A stretch of DNA of 64,000 nt from CBDDCX01 sp965226925 (GTDB lineage: Bacteria; Gemmatimonadota; Gemmatimonadetes; Longimicrobiales; Gaopeijiaceae): NCBI GenBank assembly GCA_965226925.1, contig CBDDEN010000006.1:1-64000 (forward strand), in the 5' to 3' direction. The notes beneath the pieces are model-generated. The model worked only from the letters and a program-made list of their open reading frames with translations, had not been told where the DNA came from and did not search any database. Positions 17,376-24,535 of this stretch are shown here, in pieces (the stretch's first letter is position 1; the number at the start of each line of letters is the position of its first letter). A program made the translations under genes and the position numbers.

Positions 17376-17588
17376 TGGTCTCGCTCCGTGTCCATTGAAA
17401 GAGTTCATTGATCTCGGCGGCGGCCTTCCCGCTTGGCGCAGACTCAGACGCGGCCAATCCGGCTGTGAAGGCATGGACGTGCTCGATTCTCTGATGCACG
17501 ATGACGGGGCAGGCCTTCACACCGTAACCAGCGATGGCTGTCAGGGCTTGGTCCGTGAGCTGGTTGGCGACTGGCGCCGCGTTGATGA
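17362..17588 (-). pseudogene. C-terminal fragment of a ParA-family partition ATPase
   Basis: The preserved end reads VINAAPVANQLTDQALTAIA, GYGVKACPVIVHQRIEHVHA, FTAGLAASESAPSGKAAAEI, then NELFQW. This matches the last ~75 residues of plasmid-type ParA ATPases, where a V-x-N-A-x-P strand and the HQR...AFTAGL helix region are conserved. Walker A and B are gone: a right-end piece of IS element A starts at about 17588. ParA moves plasmid or element DNA to daughter cells, so this marks a lost plasmid or integrative-element maintenance module. Confidence 0.8.
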
Positions 17589-17729
17589 CCACAGCGCCTG
17601 CGGCGGCTTTCCCCCGGCCCCTGAGGCGATTAAGCCATCGCCCTGGTTCCTGAGGATGCCCGTCCTTCACGGCCCTCCACAGGTGCTGGGACTAACATAG
17701 GATGTGGTACCGCTCTTGGGGGCAGGTCA
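17588..17729 (+). mobile_element. Right-end fragment of IS element A (142 bp)
   Basis: The sequence from CCACAGCGCCTGCGG to the terminal GGGGGCAGGTCA matches the end of element A, including the last ~30 orfB codons. The left side cuts parA. The right terminus touches a truncated IS256-type gene exactly at the IS end. Confidence 0.9.
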
Positions 17730-18146
17730 GCGAAGCGGGACCTGAAAGCGATGCGGGCTGAGCTGGACGAGCTCAACCAGTCGGCGGTTGCGAGCCTGGA
17801 CGAAGGGTTCGAGGAGACGTTGACCCTGCATCGACTCGGCGTGTTCCCGCTGGTTGGCCGTTCGCTGAAGACGACCAACGTTCTCGAATCCGTGAACGCT
17901 CAAGCCGAACAGCGCTGTGGGAGAGTCGACCGATGGAGAAACTCGAACCATAAGCAGCGCTGGCTCGCCGCCGCGCTCATCGACATCGAGCCTCGGCTCA
18001 GGAGGCTACTCGGCTATCGCCACCTCCCGTCGCTCCGTGCCGCGATTCAGAAGGAACTCGGGATCATCCATCCCGATAGCCAGACTCATGCCGCAGCCTG
18101 AGCGTCCGGAGGTCACTCGAGTTTCAACTAGCTTTGGGATTGACTC
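17730..18146 (+). mobile_element. C-terminal and right-end fragment of IS256-family element F
   Basis: It encodes the last ~124 codons of a transposase close to the complete copy at 36498-37784: LNQSAVASLDEGFEETLTLH, KTTNVLESVNAQAEQRCGRV and LLGYRHLPSLRAAIQKELGI, stop at 18101. It ends at the element F terminal repeat (GATTGACTC at 18138-18146). The N-terminal two thirds and the left end are missing. Confidence 0.88.
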
Positions 18147-18220
18147 ATCAGAGTCGATACGGGAAGGTTAAAGGAACTGTCAGGCGTCATTGCTCAAGCT
18201 CACCTCCACCGATTTGACGC

Positions 18221-18364
18221 TCAAGATCCCATCGAGTTCGGATCTCGCGGGGGTTTGAGATCCTCAGCAAGATAGACGGTCGCCATGCCACCTTCGCCAA
18301 TCTGGCGTTCAAGGCGGTAGCGGCCTTCCAGAGCTGAATCCAGCCGGGCAATCGGATCGGACAT
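18221..18364 (-). pseudogene. N-terminal fragment of a serine/threonine protein kinase (fragment 1)
   Basis: The frame MSDPIARLDSALEGRYRLER, then QIGEGGMATVYLAEDLKPPR, is the start of a Pkn-type kinase: the P-loop GEGGMATVYLAEDLK is complete, but the sequence leaves the family after 41 codons and stops at 18221. The catalytic core is absent. Kinases opening this way are common and multicopy in Gemmatimonadota. A second fragment with the same opening lies just upstream on the same strand. Confidence 0.75.
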
Positions 18365-18412
18365 CAAGAAGACCTCGGGTCGAAGGGGTACCGCGAGGGA
18401 TCATCCGATGGA

Positions 18413-18544
18413 CTACATCATTCTGTGCGGAAGGGAGTTATCGCAAGCCGCTCCGTCTCTGGCCATCCCGCCCTCGCCAAGCTCACGCTCGACGCGGTAG
18501 CGGCCTTCGAGGGCAGCGTTCAGGCGGGTGATGGGGTCGGTCAT
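18413..18544 (-). pseudogene. N-terminal fragment of a serine/threonine protein kinase (fragment 2)
   Basis: The 43-codon frame MTDPITRLNAALEGRYRVER, then ELGEGGMA, matches fragment 1 up to the glycine loop. It breaks right after GGMA into unrelated sequence (RDGAACDN) and stops at 18413. Two start-proximal kinase fragments in tandem suggest either two decayed kinase genes or repeated recombination at this conserved word. Confidence 0.7.
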
Positions 18545-18639
18545 GGCAGATTTCTAAAGTCGTTCCCGTCCACAAAGTGGGGCTCGAACTCCCCACGCCC
18601 GGACAAGCTGTAAGCACGAACTTCGACGCGGTCTTCTGC

Positions 18640-20217
18640 TTACGGTTCGTCGGCTTTCACCAACTCCTCTACCTCAACAACCTTCGTCTCCGTGGGTTCC
18701 GACCGGGCCGAATTGCGGATGACTTTGCCCAACACTGCCGGCAACTCAATGCCCGCCTGCTCGGCCAGCTCGTGGATCGCCGGGAGCGACCCGATCAAGC
18801 TCGACAGAAAATCGGCCGTCCCACCGCCGTGCTTCGATCCACGACCACCGTTCCCCGAATCCCACACAGTGATCTTGTCGATCTTGAGGTTCTGAATCGC
18901 CTTCACCTGCTCGGCGACCAAGGTAGGAAGCTGCTCGATCATGAGCAGAGTCGGAGCGATCTGCGGATTCCCGGCGCAGGCCTCGACCAGTCTCTGGTAC
19001 CCCGCGGCCTTGGCCTCCAACACCTTTTGCGTACCCTCCGCCTCGGCCACGAATTTAGCCAGCATCGCGTCGGCCTCACCGCGCGCCTCGCGCCGCAGTT
19101 GCTCCGCAGTCGCCTCGGCCTCGATCTCGACCCGCTTTTTCTCGATCTCCTGAGGTGCCAGTTCGTCTTTGCCCAAGCGGGCGATCTCCTGCTCGCGCTG
19201 AGCCCCGAAGATCGCCTCGTCCGCCTGTGCGGCCGCGATCTCAGCCCTGCGCTTCGCCTCGGCCCGCACCTCTGCGAGCTGGGCGTTTGAGTTCGCGATC
19301 TCTCCCTGTGACGAGTTCTCGCCCTGAACCGCCGTCGACTCCGCCGCGGCAACCTGCACCCGCTGCTCCTGCTCCGCGTTCTTCTTAGCGGCGATGGTCT
19401 CGGCTTCCCGCTCGGCGGTTGCGATCTCGTAGTCGCGCTTCGACTTCACCTCGCCCTCAATCGCGGTCGCCTCCAGCGCAGCCACGCGCACCCGCTGATC
19501 GCGCTGGGCATCCTTCTGCCCGGTAGCGCCGTCGCGATCCTGCTGGGCGACCTCCACCTTGGCGCGATTGATCGCCTCCGCCGCCGCACGTTTCCCGATG
19601 GCTTCGATGTAGCCACTCTCGTCGGTGATGTCACGGACGTTCACGTTGATCAGCGCGAGCCCCACCTTGTTGATCTCCTCGGCTACGTTCGTGTTGATGA
19701 GATTCATGAACTTCTCGCGGTCCTTGTTAATCTCTTCGATCGACAGGGTCGCAATGACCAGCCGCAACTGACCCAGAATGATGTCCTGGGCTTGCTCGCG
19801 AATCTGGTTCTCATCCAGGTGCAGTAGTCTTTCCGCTGCTGAGTTCATGAGCACCGGGTCGGTGGAAATGCCCACCGTGAACGTCGAGGGAACGTTCACC
19901 CGGATGTTGTTGAGCGACAGCGCTCCTTCCAGGGGGATATCGATGACCAGCGGCTCGAGAGGCAAGAACGCGTAGTCCTGCAACAGCGGGATTATGAACT
20001 TGCCGCCGCCGTGGAGGCACTGTGCCGCCTGTGCGCCCGCGACCCTCCCATAGATGACCAGGATCCTGTTGGAAGGACAGCGTTTGTATTGCTTCACCAA
20101 GAACGAGATGCCGAAGAAGAGGATAAGCAGACCCCCACCTATCAAGCCGAGCCACACCCTCGGATCGCCCTCGAACGCGCCCACTTGGAGGAGTGCCACC
20201 GTGGCGAACAGGAACAT
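18640..20217 (-). CDS. Flotillin-like SPFH protein
   Basis: The 525-residue protein has an N-terminal membrane segment (WLGLIGGGLLILFFGISFLV, residues ~22-41), then an SPFH domain (about 45-200; SLNNIRVNVPSTFTVGIST, ALINVNVRDITDESGYIEAI). A long Ala/Glu-rich coiled coil follows (about 210-420; AEREAETIAAKKNAEQEQRV, EKKRVEIEAEATAEQLRREA), then a flotillin C-terminal region. Bacterial flotillins (YuaG/FloT type) scaffold ordered membrane domains. A strong AGAGGGGG site precedes ATG 20217. It lies 21 bp after an NfeD-type gene, the usual operon partner. Gene and operon look intact despite the surrounding IS debris. Confidence 0.9.
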   Translation of the reverse strand: MFLFATVALLQVGAFEGDPRVWLGLIGGGLLILFFGISFLVKQYKRCPSNRILVIYGRVAGAQAAQCLHGGGKFIIPLLQDYAFLPLEPLVIDIPLEGALSLNNIRVNVPSTFTVGISTDPVLMNSAAERLLHLDENQIREQAQDIILGQLRLVIATLSIEEINKDREKFMNLINTNVAEEINKVGLALINVNVRDITDESGYIEAIGKRAAAEAINRAKVEVAQQDRDGATGQKDAQRDQRVRVAALEATAIEGEVKSKRDYEIATAEREAETIAAKKNAEQEQRVQVAAAESTAVQGENSSQGEIANSNAQLAEVRAEAKRRAEIAAAQADEAIFGAQREQEIARLGKDELAPQEIEKKRVEIEAEATAEQLRREARGEADAMLAKFVAEAEGTQKVLEAKAAGYQRLVEACAGNPQIAPTLLMIEQLPTLVAEQVKAIQNLKIDKITVWDSGNGGRGSKHGGGTADFLSSLIGSLPAIHELAEQAGIELPAVLGKVIRNSARSEPTETKVVEVEELVKADEP

Positions 20218-20238
20218 CGTGTTATCCCCCTCTGGAGT

Positions 20239-20844
20239 TCATGCCTTCGTTACTGTTACTGAGTTGTCCTCATTTATGCTCACGACGCGGACCTTCTCGC
20301 TCCGGGGCAGTGCCTCGCCCTCCGTGATCGCTTTGTAGAACCGTTGGCGGTCGTCGATCAGGACACGCACGCGCCCCTTCCCGAGACCCTTGGCGGGGAT
20401 CTTCGCGTACACCGTGCCCTCCGCCTCCAGGGTCTGGTATATGGGCACGTTGCCGCTGCTCTGGAGGCCATACATGGCCGTGAGCAATTTCGCGAGGAAC
20501 CAAACCATGCCCGTTCCACACGCCACCGCGAAGACGACGCTGATCGTGCCCCCCCAGCCTCCGCCGCGGAACGCACCCAGCCCTCCCCAGCCAAAGCCCA
20601 TCAGAAAAGCAGCGATCGCCTGGACGGACAGGACCTTGAAGGCGTACGAGGACTCGCCGGTATCTACGTCGATATCGGCTCCCGCATCGATATCTACATC
20701 GACATCGAAGTCCACATCGACGTCCACGCCCGTATCGGCACCCCCGACGAGCATGAGGAGCGTACGCAAGGAGAAGAACACGGTGCCGGCAATCGCTGGC
20801 ACGGTGAACCAGATGGCGACGGGACCGAAGAACAGCTCCTGCAT
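20239..20844 (-). CDS. NfeD/YuaF-like membrane partner of flotillin with an acidic Asp-Val repeat
   Basis: The 201-residue protein has an N-terminal membrane segment (AIWFTVPAIAGTVFFSLRTL), a loop of Asp alternating with Val/Ile (residues ~37-61; VDVDVDFDVDVDID), two further hydrophobic segments around a Gly-rich turn (about 68-118), and a C-terminal OB-fold-like domain (EAEGTVYAKIPAKGLGKGRV). This is the arrangement of YuaF-type NfeD proteins that pair with flotillins. It is first in a two-gene operon on the minus strand. The DV repeat is encoded by repeated GA(C/T)-(A/G)T(C/A) hexamers and is likely variable in length. Confidence 0.85.
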   Translation of the reverse strand: MQELFFGPVAIWFTVPAIAGTVFFSLRTLLMLVGGADTGVDVDVDFDVDVDIDAGADIDVDTGESSYAFKVLSVQAIAAFLMGFGWGGLGAFRGGGWGGTISVVFAVACGTGMVWFLAKLLTAMYGLQSSGNVPIYQTLEAEGTVYAKIPAKGLGKGRVRVLIDDRQRFYKAITEGEALPRSEKVRVVSINEDNSVTVTKA

Positions 20845-21123
20845 ACGGCTTCCATCTCGGGGGGTGGCGGTTACTGGAGGATACGCGGAGGCCGTGATCC
20901 GCCTTCAGAGCATCACATTAGTCGTCCCCCGAGGGAGCCGCAACCAACGCTGGGCTGCCTTGCCGCCTCTCTCAGTTCACGCGGGATCCCAACGGGGCTT
21001 CAAGGCCGAACGCAGTGTGATGCGGCGAGCCTGTCCGAGGGGACTGTGATCTGACCCCCTAAAACGAGACCAAGTCCAGTTTTAGAATTCTGGACGGGTC
21101 GAGACAAGGAAAAGGAGGTCAGG

Positions 21124-21405
21124 ATGGCAGCGCCAAAGAACCTGAGCGCGGGACAAATCATCAACCAACTGTGCAGGGCGGAAGTGGCCCTGGCGAACGG
21201 GAAGAGGGTCAAGCAAGTGTGCCGGGAGCTGGGGGTGAGCGAGCAAACGTACTACCGGTGGCGCAAAGAGTACGGGGGAATGAAGGTGAGCCAGGCGAAG
21301 CGGCTCAAGGCGCTCGAGAAGCAAAACCAGCGACTGAAGCAGGCGGTGGCGGATCTGACGGTGGACAACATGATTTTGAAGGAGGCGTCCAAGGGAAACT
21401 TCTGA
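21124..21405 (+). CDS. OrfA of IS element C
   Basis: The 93-residue HTH_Tnp_1-type subunit reads LSAGQIINQLCRAEVALANG, VSEQTYYRWRKEYGGMKVSQ, and a zipper EKQNQRLKQAVADLTVDNMI. GGAGG precedes ATG 21124. It ends in AAG GGA AAC TTC TGA, so G_GGA_AAC sits in frame just before the stop, as expected of a -1 frameshift site that would join it to orfB. Confidence 0.9.
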   Translation: MAAPKNLSAGQIINQLCRAEVALANGKRVKQVCRELGVSEQTYYRWRKEYGGMKVSQAKRLKALEKQNQRLKQAVADLTVDNMILKEASKGNF

Positions 21406-22289
21406 GCCCCGAGCGGCGCAGGCGGTGCGTGGTGCACGTGCGGCAGCGGCTTGGGGTGAGCGAAAGGAAAGCGTGCCGGGTGCTGGGACAGGCGCGCTCG
21501 ACGCAGCGTCGGATCCCGAAGTGCAGGGAGGACGAAGAGGCCTTGAGGCAGGACGTGGTGAAGGTGGCTCGCAGGTTCGGACGCTACGGGTACCGGATGG
21601 TGACGGGGATGCTGAGGACCGAGGGCTGGGCAGTGAACCACAAGCGGGTGGAGCGGATCTGGAGACAGGAGGGGCTTAAGGTGCCGAGCAAGCAGCCGAA
21701 ACGGGGCCGCCTGTGGTTTACGGACGGCTCCTGTATCCGACTGCGGCCCTTGTGCCAACATCACGTATGGGCGTATGACTTCGTGTCCGACCGGACCCAC
21801 GACGGACGGCCACTGAAGATGCTGACGGTCCTGGACGAGTACCGCCGCGAGTGCGAGTGCCTGGCGATCGTGGTGGCCCGTAGGCTTCAGTCGGACGATG
21901 TCCTGCAGACGCTGAGCGAGTTGTTCGTTGAGCATGGCCCACCGGCGAACCTGCGCTCCGACAACGGTCCGGAGTTCACGGCCCGAGTGGTTCGGCAGTG
22001 GCTTGGAGGGTTGGGTGTGAAGACGCTGTTCATCGCACCCGGCAGCCCCTGGGAGAACGGCTACAATGAGAGCTTCAACGGCACGTTCGGGCAGGAGCTG
22101 TTGAGGCGCGAGATCTTCTATTCGCTGCAGGAGGCGAAGGTGCTGATCGAGCAGTGGCGCCGTGAATACAACACCGTCCGACCCCACAGCTCTCTGGGCT
22201 ATCTACCCCCCGCTCCTGAAGCCATTCGGCCCGACCCGAAGCTGCTCAACCTTACCCTTGCTACTCGGACCTCACCCCAGGCAAAATGA
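21393..22289 (+). CDS. OrfB (rve integrase) of IS element C
   Basis: Read in the -1 frame from the GGGAAAC word (21393), it encodes an intact IS3 OrfB: HTH_21 segment (RLGVSERKACRVLGQARSTQ), HVWAYDFVSDRTHDG (Asp), LRSDNGPEFTAR (Asp) and NESFNGTFGQE (Glu), with tail WRREYNTVRPHSSLGYLPPA. An in-frame duplication of GAGTGC near 21850 gives ECEC where relatives have EC. GTG codons around 21430 could start a separate OrfB. Confidence 0.88.
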   Translation, partial: GKLLSPERRRRCVVHVRQRLGVSERKACRVLGQARSTQRRIPKCREDEEALRQDVVKVARRFGRYGYRMVTGMLRTEGWAVNHKRVERIWRQEGLKVPSKQPKRGRLWFTDGSCIRLRPLCQHHVWAYDFVSDRTHDGRPLKMLTVLDEYRRECECLAIVVARRLQSDDVLQTLSELFVEHGPPANLRSDNGPEFTARVVRQWLGGLGVKTLFIAPGSPWENGYNESFNGTFGQELLRREIFYSLQEAKVLIEQWRREYNTVRPHSSLGYLPPAPEAIRPDPKLLNLTLATRTSPQAK

Positions 22290-22337
22290 GGCGGTTGGAC
22301 TAACACTCTAGGTGGTGCCACTCTTGGGGGTAGGTCA

Positions 22338-22575
22338 CCACCTCGGTCCGGGTGCCGACCGGCACGGCTTCGATGCGCGACCACTTGGACAGGGTCCGGG
22401 CCGCCGGCCGCCGTTGCGCCGCCTGAAGGCTACGGCCCAGAGGCACGTAGGTCCGGAAGGGCGTTTGGTGTATACCAGTGCCGACCAGGCCGGCCAAAAT
22501 GGAAATCCCGGCTGGAACGTACTCACCGGAGGTTCGCACGTCGTGCAAGAGCCAGCACCATCCAGAACCCAGATG
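22338..22575 (-). pseudogene. Unidentified minus-strand gene fragment cut by element C
   Basis: The frame HLGSGWCWLLHDVRTSGEYV, PAGISILAGLVGTGIHQTPF, RTYVPLGRSLQAAQRRPAAR ends at the right terminus of element C. Composition is balanced and coding-like, with a short hydrophobic patch, but I do not recognise the family. No start codon with a binding site is visible, and the 3' part was removed by the IS. It may come from the same plasmid-like module as the relaxase at 23372. Confidence 0.4.
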
Positions 22576-22634
22576 TCAACGACACACGCTTGGCGGTTTC
22601 GGCGATTGCGAGCCCGTGTCTCGCTGGTGATCCC

Positions 22635-23024
22635 ATGGTGACATGGCGCGCCTGGGGGATCCCAGTGCGATGCGGGGCGGGCATGGTGGCCCTGCAAACC
22701 CTCCTCGCGCTCTACCGCTTTGGAGACAGCACGGCCCTGCTGCAGTTGGTGAATCCGCTGATGTGGATCGGGCTGGGTCTGTTCTTTGTCACGGGCTGGG
22801 TCATTGGCTGGGTGGTGGAACGCCTTCTCAGCGGCACGACCGGTCGGTTCCGCACGCTGCTGCTGGGCGCGACGTTCCTGGCCACCCCCGTGGCGGTCGC
22901 CGGGAGCCTCGTGGGGGGGCTATTCGGCCCTCCGGGGGTCCTGCTCTATGGCCTGATCCCGTATCTCCTCCTGGTGGGGATTCCCAGACTGATTGGGGTC
23001 GTGTGGACCCGGCATGGCTCCTGA
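22635..23024 (+). CDS. Small multi-pass membrane protein, hypothetical
   Basis: The 129-residue product from ATG 22635 has about four hydrophobic helices: MVALQTLLALYRFGDS (partly), MWIGLGLFFVTGWVIGWVV, LLLGATFLATPVAVAGSLVG and VLLYGLIPYLLLVGIPRLIG. No family is recognised. The Shine-Dalgarno site is weak, so an upstream in-frame start is possible. It sits between element C debris and an inverted scrap of element A, next to mobilisation genes. Confidence 0.5.
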   Translation: MVTWRAWGIPVRCGAGMVALQTLLALYRFGDSTALLQLVNPLMWIGLGLFFVTGWVIGWVVERLLSGTTGRFRTLLLGATFLATPVAVAGSLVGGLFGPPGVLLYGLIPYLLLVGIPRLIGVVWTRHGS

Positions 23025-23118
23025 GCTTCCGGAAGCAGAGTACGAACAACTCGAGGCGGTGTAGGACCTCCCACCAGTTGGACCGCCCTCCTGATTATGA
23101 ACGAACCTGGGCTGGCCT

Positions 23119-23336
23119 TGACCTGCCCCCAAGAGCGGTACCACATCCTATGTTAGTCCCAGCACCTGTGGAGGGCGTGAAGGACGGGCATCCTCAGGAA
23201 CCAGGGCGACGGCTTAATCGCCTCAGGGGCCGGGGGAAAGCCGCCGCAGGCGCTGTGGGGTCGGACGGTATTTGTACTCGCGCCCCCATTGCTCGACCAG
23301 CACGGCCGCCTCCGCCAACGAGTAGAAGATCTCCCC
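23119..23336 (-). mobile_element. Inverted right-end fragment of IS element A (218 bp)
   Basis: It starts at the element terminus TGACCTGCCCCCAAGAG and runs inward through the last ~55 orfB codons (minus strand), then switches at CTCCCC into relaxase-associated sequence. It carries small indels relative to the full copies. It is the third element A right-end stub in the window. Confidence 0.9.
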
Positions 23337-23371
23337 CTCGAGCGCGAGCTCTGTGAACTCTCGCCTGAGCG

Positions 23372-24535
23372 CGGAGGACAGGCTCGGCTCAGGCCGCGGC
23401 CGACTACCTGACGCGCGAGCGGGACAGCCAGGGCGAGGTCCGGGACGACGTGGCCGCGGTGGCCGACACGCTGGCGTTCGAGCACAAGTACACGTCGGGC
23501 GTGATCGCCTGGGCGCCGGAGGACCAGCCGAGCGACCAGGCCATCGACCGGGTGCTCGACGAGTTTGAGCAGAGCGCCTGGGCCGGGCTGGCCCCGGATC
23601 GCTACGCGTGGGCGGCGGTGCAGCACCGCACGGCCAACGGCAGCGTACACGTGCATGTGCTCGCCGCGCGGTGCGACCTGGAGACTGGCAAGAGCCTCAA
23701 TATCGCGCCGCCGGGCTGGGAGCAGACCTATGGCCCGCCGGTTGAGGCCTGCAACCTCGACAAGGGCTGGAGCCGCCCGGACGATCCGGCGCGCGCCCGG
23801 GATCAGCAGCCGGGGCACCGCGCCTACCTCAAGGCGGCGGAGCTGCGGGCGGGGATCGCGCATGAGGCCGATCCCCGGGACCAGATCCGGGACTACCTGC
23901 TGCGGGGCGTCGAGCGCGGCACGGTGCAGGACCGGGCCGGCGTCGTCGCCGCCCTGCAGGAGGCGGGCTTCGACGTGCCGCGCCAGGGCAAGAACTACGT
24001 GACCGCCCACGACCCGGAGAGTGGGAAGCGGTGGTGGCTGAAAGGAGCGCTGTACGAGCATGACTTCCAACGCGAACGATTTGAGCGCCCGGATCCGGCA
24101 ACGGATAGACGCCCAGGACCGGAAGCTGGACGAGATCGACGAGCGCAAGCTGCAGGCGTATGGCGAGAGGTGGGACGCCATCGTGAACGACACGCTGCCT
24201 ATCATCGACGCCGCTATGGAGCAGGTGAACGGGCGGATTCTCGACACACTCCGTCGCACCGAAGCCGAGACGGAGACGGGGCTCGGGCGGCTGCACGGCC
24301 TGCTGCGGGAGCTGGGGGCTGCTGCAGTGACAGTCGAGCCGCGTGCAGCGCCTGCTCGAGACCCAGGAGACCTACCGGCGCGGGATCACGCAGGAACAGC
24401 GCGCCCTCGACCAGCTGCAGGCGCAGACGTGGGGCGTGTGGCTCCACGAGGAAGCGGACGGGACGCGGTACGTGGTCCTGCCCAGGGGGACGCTCACCGA
24501 GGGAAGCTGTCCCAACCGTAGTTGAAGGTTCCTGA
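23372..24535 (+). CDS. Relaxase/mobilisation nuclease (MOBP/Q-like), N-terminus damaged
   Basis: The frame reads GSAQAAADYLTRERDSQGEV, FEHKYTSGVIAWAPEDQPSD, then NGSVHVHVLAARCDLETGKS (H-x-H metal site of relaxases) and RDQIRDYLLRGVERGTVQDR; farther on is RHAAYHRRRYG. Relaxases nick at oriT and carry plasmid DNA into recipients. The first ~10 codons, including the start and probably part of the Tyr motif, are lost at the junction with the element A stub. The C-terminal third overlaps the gene at 24060 in another frame, as in ColE1-type mob operons. It probably came from a mobilisable plasmid. Confidence 0.75.
   Translation, partial: RRTGSAQAAADYLTRERDSQGEVRDDVAAVADTLAFEHKYTSGVIAWAPEDQPSDQAIDRVLDEFEQSAWAGLAPDRYAWAAVQHRTANGSVHVHVLAARCDLETGKSLNIAPPGWEQTYGPPVEACNLDKGWSRPDDPARARDQQPGHRAYLKAAELRAGIAHEADPRDQIRDYLLRGVERGTVQDRAGVVAALQEAGFDVPRQGKNYVTAHDPESGKRWWLKGALYEHDFQRERFERPDPATDRRPGPEAGRDRRAQAAGVWREVGRHRERHAAYHRRRYGAGERADSRHTPSHRSRDGDGARAAARPAAGAGGCCSDSRAACSACSRPRRPTGAGSRRNSAPSTSCRRRRGACGSTRKRTGRGTWSCPGGRSPREAVPTVVEGS
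24060..24525 (+). pseudogene. Mobilisation accessory gene overlapping the relaxase gene, disrupted
   Basis: From ATG 24060 the frame reads LSARIRQRIDAQDRKLDEID, NDTLPIIDAAMEQVNGRILD, RRTEAETETGLGRLHGLL, resembling MbeB/MobD-like mobilisation proteins: a coiled coil, then a membrane segment. The frame is lost near 24310, where the membrane segment is expected, and resumes in the frame of 24343-24525 (QRLLETQETYRRGITQEQ, TWGVWLHEEADGTRYVVLPR). The last codons belong to IS element G. So it carries a deletion/frameshift and an IS truncation. Confidence 0.6.

Larger units (their letters stand above)
21047..22337 (+). mobile_element. IS3-family element C, complete
   Basis: The 1291-bp element has ends TGATCTGACCCCCT (left) and TGACCTACCCCCAAG (reverse complement of the right). 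It has the same orfA/orfB layout and frameshift word as elements A and H but clearly diverged sequence. No target duplication is visible (ACTG left, CCAC right). Confidence 0.88.
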
